Below are positions 1-6,286 of a stretch of 7,109 nucleotides of DNA, piece after piece. The notes beneath the pieces were generated by a model. The model was given only the letters and a program-made list of their open reading frames with translations. It ran no database searches and was not told where the DNA came from. The translations under genes and the position numbers were made by a program. The number at the start of each line of letters is the position of its first letter. Within the stretch, counting starts at the first letter, position 1. This DNA is from Acidothermales bacterium (GTDB lineage: Bacteria; Actinomycetota; Actinomycetes; Streptosporangiales; WHST01), in assembly GCA_017354575.1 (NCBI GenBank), contig JAFMQP010000203.1, positions 1 through 7,109 on the forward strand, given 5' to 3'.

Positions 1-1
1 C

Positions 2-673
2 TCGTACCGCACCGCGCCGATGGGCTTCCCCTGGCCCGACGGCATCGACGAGGTGCCGCTGCTGTCGAAGGTCGAGGGCAACACGGCGCACTTCGCCGAC
101 GGGACGACACGGGACGTGGACGCCATCGTGCTGTGCACGGGCTACCAGCACGCGCTCACGTTCGTCGACGACAGTCTCCGGCTGCGCACGAACAACGTGC
201 TCTACACACCGAGCCTGTACAAGGGCATCTTCTGGCTCGACAACCCGAACATGATGTACGTCGGGATGCAGGACCAGTACTACACGTTCACGCTGTTCGA
301 CGCGCAGGCCTGGTACGCGCGCGACTACGTGCTCGGCCGGGTCACCCTGCCCGGCCGCGCCGACATGGCCGCGGACATCGACAAATGGCGTACCCGGCTC
401 GACGGTCTCGCGGACGCGTTCGAGGAGATCGACTTCCAGGCCGACTACATCGCCGAACTGCTCGCCGAGGTCGACTACCCCGCCTTCGACCTCGACCTCA
501 CCCGCGCCCACTTCAAGACCTGGGAGCACCACAAGACCGAGAGCATCACCGGTTACCGCGACCAGGCGTTCACCTCGCCGTGCACGTCGAGCCAGTCCCC
601 TGTGCACCACACGCCGTGGTGGCAGGAGCTGGACGACTCGATGGCGACGTTCCTCGCCGACGGAAAGTCCTGA
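2..673 (+). CDS. tmm: Trimethylamine monooxygenase-like flavin monooxygenase, C-terminal part (5' end outside window)
   Basis: The frame is open from base 2 and gives 223 residues; a full-length family member has about 450, so roughly the N-terminal half (FAD GxGxxG and most of the NADPH site) lies upstream of the window. Visible hallmarks are the opening SYRTAPMGFPWPDG, the FMO-type strand VLCTGYQH (about residues 43-50 of the fragment), MYVGMQDQ, FDAQAWYARD and the tail SPVHHTPWWQELDDSM. From memory these match bacterial Tmm better than other FMOs. Family members oxidise trimethylamine to its N-oxide with NADPH and O2 in the cytosol; substrate here is inferred from similarity only. The ATG at 20 is internal, because homology continues upstream of it. 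The gene ends 4 bp from the convergent amidotransferase remnant. It could be another class B N-monooxygenase. FMO family is near certain; Tmm identity is likely. Confidence 0.85.
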   Translation, partial: SYRTAPMGFPWPDGIDEVPLLSKVEGNTAHFADGTTRDVDAIVLCTGYQHALTFVDDSLRLRTNNVLYTPSLYKGIFWLDNPNMMYVGMQDQYYTFTLFDAQAWYARDYVLGRVTLPGRADMAADIDKWRTRLDGLADAFEEIDFQADYIAELLAEVDYPAFDLDLTRAHFKTWEHHKTESITGYRDQAFTSPCTSSQSPVHHTPWWQELDDSMATFLADGKS

Positions 674-677
674 CGGC

Positions 678-1358
678 TCAGCGGTTCAGGGCACGCGCCG
701 CGCGGGCGACGACGCGGTCGGTAAGCGTGTGGGCGCGGCGGCGTGCCGCGTCCCGCCCCGCGCGCGACTCCGCGAGCAGCCGGCCCGCGTCGACGGACGC
801 GTCGCGCAGCGAACGCTCGTAACCGTGTGCCCACGACGTGATGCTGTCGACGGTCGCCTCGGGATGGAACTGCACGCCGATGTGCGGGCCGTACGCGTAC
901 GCCTGGCACGCGGCAGGCGTCGTGGCGAGCACGGCGGCACCAGGCGGCGGCTCGAAGACGTCGAGGTGCCACACCATCCACGGCCCGGCCTCCAGCAGCG
1001 CGGCGTCCGTGGTCTCGACCCGCAGCCAGCCGATCTCCGGTCCGGACGGCGACGCGTAGACGCGGCCACCGAGCACGCGTGCCAGCAGCTGCGCGCCGAA
1101 GCAGATACCGAACACCGGCACGCCGGCGCCGACCGCGGCGGACAGCAGCTCCCACTCCGGCCGCAGGTACGGCAGCGACTCGTCGTACGCCGAGTCGTCC
1201 GAGCCGAGCGGGACGACGAGGTCGTACGCCGCTGGGTCGGGCTACCCGCCCGCCTGCGCGCGCACGACGTCGACGTGCGCGCCGAGCTCGGTCAGCCGGT
1301 CGCCCACGTAGCCGGGCGGGCAGTCGTCCTGATGCTGCACGAACAACACACGCCGCAC
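678..1358 (-). pseudogene. Class I glutamine amidotransferase (GMP synthase-like), interrupted by in-frame TAG
   Basis: Reading from GTG at 1358-1356 gives a 226-codon frame with one stop, TAG at 1244-1242 (codon 39); before it the frame reads VRRVLFVQHQDDCPPGYVGD and after it PDPAAYDLVVPLGSDDSAYD, both normal for the family. The catalytic triad is intact: Cys in FGICFGAQ (codon 86) and His/Glu in VQFHPEAT (codons 165 and 167). These domains hydrolyse glutamine or gamma-glutamyl amides. The start is well placed: the stop of the upstream oxidoreductase (1362-1360) lies one base before the GTG, and GGAGC precedes it, so the two genes form a coupled operon. Downstream of the TAG the first plausible restart is GTG at 1121, giving 147 residues that lack the first beta strands, probably a non-functional fragment. 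Causes could be a point mutation (for example TCG or TTG to TAG), a sequence error, or readthrough. True substrate unknown. Confidence 0.85.
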
Positions 1359-1359
1359 G

Positions 1360-2694
1360 TCAGCTCCACGGGAACGGCGAGTGGCTGGTGGGGTGCAGCC
1401 GGCCGGTCTCGTACCGGGAGAACCGGAACGGCTCGAGCAGCGTCCGCGGCGTGCCGAGGATCTCGTCGGCGACGAGCGCGCCGACGCCGATCATCTTGTA
1501 GCCGTGGTTGGAATCCGCGATCACGTAGGCATTCTGCCGGAACGTGTCGAACACCGGGAAGCTGTCCGGCGTGAACGCGCCGATGCCGCCCGACGGCTCG
1601 TCCTTGTACAGCGTGCGCTGGCCCTCGAACCGCTTGTGGCAGTGCGCCAACGCGGACGTCCACATCCGCACGAAGTCGTCGCCCACGACGAACTCCGGGC
1701 TCGCGGGTCCGTACGGGTCGACGGCGACGTCGCCGGCAGGGCGGTCCAGTCGCACGGGGGACGCACCGCCCTGCACGCCGCCGAACGAGAAGTCCGGCTT
1801 GTAGTACACGCCCCACATCCGGTCAGTGACGAGAGTGCCGTCCATGTCGTCGTAGAGCGGCGCGGAGGAGTCGATGTGCACGACGGGCGGCAGCTCGCCG
1901 CGGCTGTCGGTGAACGTCTGCGGGTCGACGCCGAGCGTACCCTCCTGCAGGGCCCAGTACGTCCACATCGGCGTGTCCGCGTGCACCGTGCCGTCCGGCG
2001 TCGTCACCGGGATCCGGCTCGGCAGGTCGAGCATCGCCCAGATGTCGCGCACCCACGGGCCGACCGCGACGACCAGCTGCTCGCAGGCGACGTCGCCGGC
2101 GTCGGTCCGCACAGCCGTCACGGCGCCGCCCTCGACGGTGACGCCGGTCACCTGGACGCCGGTGCGGATGGTGACGCCGAGCGCGAGTGCCTTCGCCGCG
2201 AGGCCGTGCAGCGACGCCCGGTTGTTGGCGTACCCGCCGCGCTTCTCGTGCAGGACGACGGAGCTGCCCGGCGCCTGCCAGTCGGGGAACATGTCGGTGA
2301 GGTAGACGCGGCTCGCGTCGGCGCCGTCGACCAGCTCGGACTCGTAACCGATCGCCGCCTGCTCGGCGTAGATCTGCCCGACGTCCGCGCGCATCTCCTC
2401 CGGCGCGATCTGCAGGTACCCCACCGGGTGGTACGCGAACGCCTCGGGGTCGGAGTCCCACACGTCCACCGAGTGCGCCATCAGCTCACGCATCGCGGGC
2501 TGGAAGTAGTTGTTCCTGATGACGCCGCACGCCACGCCGGACGCGCCGGCACCGATCTTTCCCTTGTCGATCACGAGGACGTCCGCGCCGCTCCCCCGTC
2601 CCGTCGACTCGAGCCGGCGGGCGAGATGCCATGCGGTGGAAAGGCCGTGGATCCCGGCGCCGATCACCAGATACCGAACCGATTGTCGCGTCAT
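1360..2694 (-). CDS. DAO-family FAD-dependent amine oxidoreductase (sarcosine/dimethylglycine oxidase-like)
   Basis: The protein has 444 residues from ATG 2694. It opens with the dinucleotide-binding motif YLVIGAGIHGLSTAWHLA (about residues 8-25), then the ADP-ribose strand DVLVIDKGKIGAGASG, and ends with the C-terminal FAD contact region DSNHGYKMIGVGALVADEILG-like (about residue 390 on). This architecture is the glycine/D-amino acid oxidase (DAO) family, which oxidises C-N bonds of secondary or tertiary amines or amino acids. No signal peptide or membrane segment is seen, so it is cytosolic. Exact substrate cannot be told; proximity to a Tmm-like enzyme suggests a methylated amine, which is inference. 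A longer start, GTG 2703, is possible, but that GTG lies inside the GAGGTG Shine-Dalgarno (2706-2701) serving ATG 2694 at 6 nt spacing, so ATG is preferred. It is first in an operon with the broken amidotransferase and diverges from the IclR regulator, which probably controls it. Confidence 0.87.
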   Translation of the reverse strand: MTRQSVRYLVIGAGIHGLSTAWHLARRLESTGRGSGADVLVIDKGKIGAGASGVACGVIRNNYFQPAMRELMAHSVDVWDSDPEAFAYHPVGYLQIAPEEMRADVGQIYAEQAAIGYESELVDGADASRVYLTDMFPDWQAPGSSVVLHEKRGGYANNRASLHGLAAKALALGVTIRTGVQVTGVTVEGGAVTAVRTDAGDVACEQLVVAVGPWVRDIWAMLDLPSRIPVTTPDGTVHADTPMWTYWALQEGTLGVDPQTFTDSRGELPPVVHIDSSAPLYDDMDGTLVTDRMWGVYYKPDFSFGGVQGGASPVRLDRPAGDVAVDPYGPASPEFVVGDDFVRMWTSALAHCHKRFEGQRTLYKDEPSGGIGAFTPDSFPVFDTFRQNAYVIADSNHGYKMIGVGALVADEILGTPRTLLEPFRFSRYETGRLHPTSHSPFPWS

Positions 2695-2700
2695 GTCGCT

Positions 2701-2706
2701 CACCTC
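2701..2706 (-). promoter_or_regulatory. Shine-Dalgarno of the FAD oxidoreductase, deciding its start
   Basis: On the minus strand GAGGTG is followed by six bases (AGCGAC) and ATG at 2694-2692. The upstream in-frame GTG at 2703 uses bases of this same site, so it is an unlikely start. Confidence 0.65.
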
Positions 2707-2721
2707 GCGGGAGGCGTGTAG

Positions 2722-2740
2722 TATTGCCTTATCGGCAATA
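2722..2740. promoter_or_regulatory. Candidate IclR operator: perfect inverted repeat in the divergent intergenic region
   Basis: TATTGCC and GGCAATA form perfect 7-bp arms around the spacer TTATC. The centre (2731) is the midpoint of the 74-bp gap between the two divergent starts (2694 and 2769). The site sits in an AT-rich patch unlike the surrounding DNA. A direct repeat TAGTATT (2719-2725 and 2739-2745) is offset by 20 bp, and TAGTAT at 2739-2744, or TACTAT on the minus strand, resembles a -10 element; no convincing -35 was found. IclR regulators usually bind short palindromes next to their own gene, so the site could let the IclR protein control both directions. The palindrome is seen; the binding is inferred. 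Confidence 0.6.
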
Positions 2741-2752
2741 GTATTTCACTTC

Positions 2753-2766
2753 TAGGGGGGACCCTA
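2753..2766 (+). promoter_or_regulatory. Ribosome binding site of the IclR gene within a small hairpin
   Basis: TAGGG (2753-2757) and CCCTA (2762-2766) are complementary around GGGA, with the purine-rich Shine-Dalgarno AGGGGGGA (2754-2761) within the fold and ATG at 2769. A five-pair stem is weak, so its effect on translation is uncertain, but the run of six G supports the chosen start. Confidence 0.4.
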
Positions 2767-2768
2767 CT

Positions 2769-3521
2769 ATGCCCCGCACCGGCAGGCCAGCCGTCCGCCG
2801 GGTCGAGGCCGTCCAGCGGGCGGTGTCCGTCCTCGACGTGCTCGCGACCGGCACGCCGGATCTCGGCACCAGCGAGATCGCCAGGCGGACGGGCATCAAC
2901 ATCAGCAGCGTCTCCCGGCTGCTCGCCACGCTCGTCGACACCGGGCTCGCCCAGTACCAGCCGGACACGGGCAGGTACCGGCTCGGCATGCGCATCCTGC
3001 AGCTCGCGAGCGCGGCGCGGCAGAGCTTCGACCTGCGCACCCTCGCGCGCCCGTACCTCGAGGAGCTCAGCGAGCTCACCGGCGAGACCGCCACGCTGTC
3101 GTTCCCCGGCACCCACGACGTGCTCACCGTCGACTTCGCGCAGAGCGAGGCGTCCGTCCGCAGCGTCGCGTCGATCGGGCGCAACAGCGTCGCGCACGCC
3201 ACCGCCACGGGCAAGGTCTTCCTCGCGTGGGGCGGCACACCGCCTGCCGGGAAGCTCACGGCGTACACCGACCGCACCCTCACCGACCGCCGCGCCCTCG
3301 ACAAGGAGGTGGCCAGGGTACGCGAACGCGGCTGGGCGCAGGCGTTGCGCGAACGCGAGGACGACCTCAACGGGCTCGCCGTGCCCGTGCTCGACGGCGC
3401 CGGCCGGCTGGTCGCGATCCTCGGCGTCCAGGGCCCGTCCACCCGGTTCACCCAGCGGGCGATCCGGGCCGCCGTGGCGCCGGTGACCGAGCGCGCGGGA
3501 CTGCTCGCATCCGTCCTGTGA
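2769..3521 (+). CDS. IclR-family transcriptional regulator
   Basis: The 250-residue length is normal for the family. An N-terminal winged helix-turn-helix spans about residues 12-72: VQRAVSVLDVLATG, then LGTSEIARRTGINISSVSRL as helix-turn-helix, and the wing GRYRLGMRIL. The C-terminal effector domain (about 75-250) has the family signature HATATGKVFLAW (143-154), the NGLAVPVLD strand and a final GVQGPSTRFT segment. It binds a small molecule, often a sugar acid or aromatic acid, and acts as a dimer or tetramer on a palindromic operator; the inverted repeat at 2722-2740 is the obvious candidate. It is transcribed with the L-fuconate dehydratase 17 bp downstream and away from the FAD oxidoreductase, so L-fuconate or a keto-acid derivative is a reasonable effector, by inference. 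Start ATG is supported by a strong G-rich ribosome site. Confidence 0.93.
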   Translation: MPRTGRPAVRRVEAVQRAVSVLDVLATGTPDLGTSEIARRTGINISSVSRLLATLVDTGLAQYQPDTGRYRLGMRILQLASAARQSFDLRTLARPYLEELSELTGETATLSFPGTHDVLTVDFAQSEASVRSVASIGRNSVAHATATGKVFLAWGGTPPAGKLTAYTDRTLTDRRALDKEVARVRERGWAQALREREDDLNGLAVPVLDGAGRLVAILGVQGPSTRFTQRAIRAAVAPVTERAGLLASVL

Positions 3522-3537
3522 GCTGCTAGACAGGACG
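3512..3537 (+). promoter_or_regulatory. Intercistronic hairpin covering the fuconate dehydratase Shine-Dalgarno
   Basis: CGTCCTGT (3512-3519) is the exact reverse complement of ACAGGACG (3530-3537), with a 10-nt loop. The 5' arm includes the first base of the IclR stop codon (3519-3521) and the 3' arm holds AGGA (3532-3535), the only ribosome site before ATG 3539. Ribosomes finishing the IclR gene would open the stem, so it may couple translation of the two genes. No U-run follows, so it is not a typical terminator. Confidence 0.5.
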
Positions 3538-3538
3538 C

Positions 3539-4846
3539 ATGACCATCATCAGCGGGCTGCGTACCGCCGACATCCGGTTCCCCACGTCGACGCAGCTCGA
3601 CGGCTCGGACGCGATGAACCCCGACCCGGACTACTCGGCGGCGTACGTCGTCGTGCAGTGCGACGACGGCAGCGAGGGCTACGGGTTCACGTTCACCACC
3701 GGGCCGGGCAACGACGTGCAGCTCGCGGCGACGACGGCGCTCGCGCCGCTCGTCGTCGGCCGGCCGGTCGACACGCTCGTCGAGGATCTCGGCGGGATCG
3801 GCCGTGTCCTCACGCACGAACCGCACCTGCGGTGGCTGGGACCGGAGAAGGGCATCGTGCACATGGCGATCGGCGCGGTGCTGAACGCGTTGTGGGACCT
3901 CGCCGCCCGTCGCGCGGGCAAGCCGGTGTGGCGGCTGCTCGCCGAGCTCAGCCCGGAGGCGCTCGTCGACCTGGTCGACTTCCGCTACCTCACCGACGCG
4001 CTCACCCCTGCCGAGGCGACCGACCTGCTGCGAGCCGCGCAGCCGGGCCGCGCCGAACGCACCGCACACCTGCTCGCGCACGGCTTTCCGGCGTACGCCA
4101 CCACGCCCGGCTGGCTCGGCTACCCCGACGACAAGCTCGTCCGGCTCACTCGTGAGGCGATCGCCGACGGATTCCCGCTCGTCAAGCTGAAGGTCGGCGC
4201 CGACGTCGACGACGACATCCGGCGGCTCGGCCTCGCCCGCGAGGCGGTCGGCCCCGACGTGCTCCTCGCGGTCGACGCCAACCAGCGCTGGGACACGGCG
4301 GACGCCGTCGCCTGGATGCGCCGGCTCGCGCCGTTCGACCCGTACTGGATCGAGGAACCCACCAGCCCGGACGACATCCTCGCGCACCGCGCGATCAGGC
4401 AGCAGCTCGCGCCGGTCAGGGTCGCGTCGGGCGAGCACATCCACAACCGGGTGATGGTCAAGCAGTTCCTGCAGGCCGGCGCGCTCGACGTGCTCCAGCT
4501 CGACGCCGCGCGCGTCGGCGGCGTCAACGAGAACGTCGCGATCCTGTTGCTGGCAGCCAAGTTCGGCGTCCCGGTGTGCCCGCACGCCGGCGGCGTCGGA
4601 CTGTGCGAGCTCGTCCAGCACCTCGCGATGTTCGACTACGTCGCCGTCGCCGGACTCGACGACGACCGGATGGTCGAGTACGTCGACCACCTGCACGAGC
4701 ACTTCGAGGACCCCGTGGTCATCCGCTCGGGACGGTACGTCGCGCCCGCCCGTCCCGGGTTCTCCGCGCGGATCCTCGACGAGAGCATCGCGGCGTACGA
4801 GTACCCCGGCGGCTCCGCCTGGACGGCTATCCGGGGCGGAGCCTGA
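3539..4846 (+). CDS. fucD: L-fuconate dehydratase (enolase superfamily)
   Basis: The 435-residue protein has the N-terminal capping domain and TIM-like barrel of the mandelate racemase group. Segments diagnostic of L-fuconate dehydratase include RFPTSTQLDGSDAMNPDPDY (14-32), FRYLTDALTP, ATTPGWLGYPDDKL (187-200), EEPTSPDDI, PVCPHAGGVGLCE and EYVDHLHEHFEDP. The catalytic set is visible: KLKVG with base Lys218, metal ligands Asp246 (VDANQ), Glu272 (IEEP) and Glu299 (GEH), and His349 (PHAGG) as the second acid/base. The family dehydrates L-fuconate to 2-keto-3-deoxy-L-fuconate with Mg2+ in the cytosol. It follows the IclR gene by 17 bp, with its Shine-Dalgarno AGGA only 3 nt from the ATG and inside a hairpin. 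It overlaps the convergent SDR gene, a possible next step, by 20 bp. All key residues are present, so function looks intact; closely related sugar-acid substrates are possible. Confidence 0.94.
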   Translation: MTIISGLRTADIRFPTSTQLDGSDAMNPDPDYSAAYVVVQCDDGSEGYGFTFTTGPGNDVQLAATTALAPLVVGRPVDTLVEDLGGIGRVLTHEPHLRWLGPEKGIVHMAIGAVLNALWDLAARRAGKPVWRLLAELSPEALVDLVDFRYLTDALTPAEATDLLRAAQPGRAERTAHLLAHGFPAYATTPGWLGYPDDKLVRLTREAIADGFPLVKLKVGADVDDDIRRLGLAREAVGPDVLLAVDANQRWDTADAVAWMRRLAPFDPYWIEEPTSPDDILAHRAIRQQLAPVRVASGEHIHNRVMVKQFLQAGALDVLQLDAARVGGVNENVAILLLAAKFGVPVCPHAGGVGLCELVQHLAMFDYVAVAGLDDDRMVEYVDHLHEHFEDPVVIRSGRYVAPARPGFSARILDESIAAYEYPGGSAWTAIRGGA

Positions 4847-5564
4847 GGCCGGCCATCCCGCCGTCGACGGCGAGCCAGGTGCCCGTCGTCGAGCCCGCCG
4901 CCGGGTCGGCGAGATACGCGATCGCGCCGGCGACCTCGGCAGCGGACACCAGCCGGCCGTGCGGCTGCCGCGCCTCCAACGCCGTGCGCTCCGCCGCGGG
5001 ATCGTCGGCGGCGTCCAGCAACCGGCCCACCCACGGCGTGTCCGCCGTGCCCGGCGTGACCGCGTTGACCCGGACGCCCTCGCGCACCAGGTCGGCCGCC
5101 GTCGCAAGCGTCAGCGAGAGCACCGCGCCCTTGCTCGCCGAGTACAGCGCGCGCGACGGCAGGCCCGCGGTGGACGCGATCGACGCGACGTTCACGATCG
5201 CCGCCCGCTCCGACCGGCGCAGGTACGGCAGCGCCGCACGCGTCACCCGAACCAGCCCGAACACGTTGACCTCGAAGACGTTCCGCCACTCCGCGTCGTC
5301 GTTGGCGCTGATGTCGCCCCGCGCGCCGATGCCGGCACAGTTGACGAGCACGTCCAGCCCACCGAGCCAGTCGGCGGCGGCGTCGACCGCGGTACGCACC
5401 TGCGCGTCGTCGGTGACGTCCGCGACGAACGCGCCGTCGACGGGCGTGCGGTCGAGCACGGCCACGTGGGCGCCGCGGTCCGCGAACAGCTCGGCGGTCG
5501 CCGCGCCGATGCCGGACGCTCCGCCGGTGACGAGGGCCCGTACACCGTCGAACGAGTCAGCCAT
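4827..5564 (-). CDS. SDR-family NAD(P)-dependent dehydrogenase, possibly 2-keto-3-deoxy-L-fuconate dehydrogenase
   Basis: The classical short-chain dehydrogenase has 245 residues from ATG 5564. Visible are the cofactor motif TGGASGIG (13-20), Asp38 after beta-2, which favours NAD over NADP, NCAG (75-78), Asn100, Ser128 and YSASK with Tyr141 and Lys145, so the catalytic tetrad is complete. A late segment LEARQPHGRL resembles dehydrogenases of the L-fucose route, and the gene lies beside the dehydratase; oxidation of 2-keto-3-deoxy-L-fuconate, or of L-fucose, is therefore plausible but not proven. The frame is open farther upstream to 5831, but homology begins at MADSFDGVRALVTGG and AAGGA lies 11 nt before this ATG. 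It is on the opposite strand from the dehydratase, so it needs its own promoter; a remnant LysR gene precedes it on the same strand. Its last seven codons overlap the dehydratase end. Confidence 0.9.
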   Translation of the reverse strand: MADSFDGVRALVTGGASGIGAATAELFADRGAHVAVLDRTPVDGAFVADVTDDAQVRTAVDAAADWLGGLDVLVNCAGIGARGDISANDDAEWRNVFEVNVFGLVRVTRAALPYLRRSERAAIVNVASIASTAGLPSRALYSASKGAVLSLTLATAADLVREGVRVNAVTPGTADTPWVGRLLDAADDPAAERTALEARQPHGRLVSAAEVAGAIAYLADPAAGSTTGTWLAVDGGMAGLRLRPG

Positions 5565-5581
5565 GCCAGGTGCCGTCCTTT

Positions 5582-6013
5582 CCCGTACGTCCGCCTGACC
5601 GTCCGGCGCGGGTGCGCGACGAGCGCGCGGGCGGCTGGGCTCGCCCGCCAGGCGAAACCCACCATCCCATGCAGCCGCGGCCGGGCGATCGGCACCGCAC
5701 GCAGCCCCGGGCCGCGCACCGTCGTCGCCGGCACCACCGCCGCGCCGAGGCCCTGTGCGGCGAAGCGCAGCAGCATCCGCGGGTCGCTCGCCTCGAACGT
5801 GATCAACGGCCGGAAGCCGGCACGTGCGCACGCGTCGTCGAGGATCCCGCGCAACGCGGCTCCACGCGGCATGCTCACGAGTGGCGTGTCGGGAACGCCG
5901 TCAGCGTCACGCTGCGTCGGCCGGCGAGCGGGTCGTCCGGGCGGACCGCCGCGACGACGGTGTCGTCGGCGACGACCTCGATCTCGATGCCCTCCGGCGG
6001 CTCCAGCCCACCG
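5582..6013 (-). pseudogene. LysR-family regulator remnant, 5' truncated and frameshifted
   Basis: Minus-strand translation shows pieces of a LysR effector-binding domain in two frames. The upstream piece (about 6013-5896) reads GGLEPPEGIEIEVVADD and VVAAVRPDDPLAGRR, then reaches a TGA at 5877. The downstream piece (about 5893-5582) reads PDTPLVSMPRGAALR, FRPLITFEASDPRMLLRF, AAQGLGAAVVPATTV and ends near ARALVAHPRRTVRR. Joining them needs a frame change at about 5893-5898, consistent with one lost base. No helix-turn-helix is found upstream, so about the first half is missing. The second frame has no stop of its own and runs open into the SDR gene, so the native 3' end may also be changed. It cannot make a DNA-binding regulator. 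What it once controlled is unknown; a divergent oxidase remnant at 6015 is the best guess. Confidence 0.75.
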
Positions 6014-6014
6014 C

Positions 6015-6286
6015 GACGAACGACGGGCGTACCTGATGAGTGTCCTGTCGCCACTGTCCGGGGTCGAGGCCGGCACCGCACGGGACCGGCACGAGGCGCT
6101 CGCCGCCGCGTTGTCCCGATATGTGCGGAGACGATTTCTCGACTACCTGTACGGCGCCACCGCCACACCTGAACAGATACGTGCCGCATACGAACCGGAC
6201 GACTACCGGCTGCTCACCGAGCTGAAATTTGTTACTACCCGCAGAACATGTTCCGCCTCGACCGTCCGGTTCCGGCGGCGAAATGA
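6015..6286 (+). pseudogene. FAD-linked (BBE-domain) oxidase remnant, 5' truncated and frameshifted
   Basis: Plus-strand translation from about 6015 gives DERRAYLMSVLSPLSG, RHEALAAALSRYVRRRFLDY and ATPEQIRAAYEPDDYRLL up to TELKF at 6230; the next frame, from 6233, continues YYPQNMFRLDRPVPAAK and a TGA at 6284-6286. Together they make the C-terminal end of a berberine-bridge-type (BBE) FAD oxidoreductase, whose family ends in a Tyr-x-Pro-x-Asn-x-Phe-Arg-type segment. The frame change at 6231-6232 fits one missing base, restoring the usual two residues between Lys and Tyr. The FAD-binding N-terminal domain, some 350-400 residues, is absent. No start codon with a ribosome site serves the fragment. 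It ends 164 bp before the permease gene, which it may once have accompanied. The family call rests on the C-terminal tail only. Confidence 0.7.

Noticed and set aside
669..690. CCTGA/TCAGG inverted repeat between the convergent Tmm and amidotransferase ends as a terminator
   Set aside because: Only five pairs with a 12-nt loop and no T-run; probably chance around two facing TGA stops.
1242..1244. TAG as pyrrolysine or programmed readthrough, tempting beside a trimethylamine enzyme
   Set aside because: Pyrrolysine belongs in amine methyltransferases, not this family; the position is not catalytic and no tRNA or recoding signal is visible.
678..1358. Naming the amidotransferase PuuD and its partner PuuB of the putrescine pathway
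   Set aside because: The FGICFGAQ and VQFHPEAT motifs fit the GMP synthase-like amidotransferase type better, and no gamma-glutamylputrescine synthetase is present in the window.
1381..2721. A 446-codon plus-strand open frame
   Set aside because: It mirrors the FAD oxidoreductase on the other strand and has no recognisable motif.
2729..5107. A 792-codon open frame on the minus strand
   Set aside because: It runs antisense to the IclR and dehydratase genes and is rich in Arg, Ala and Gly without any domain; it is an artefact of high GC.
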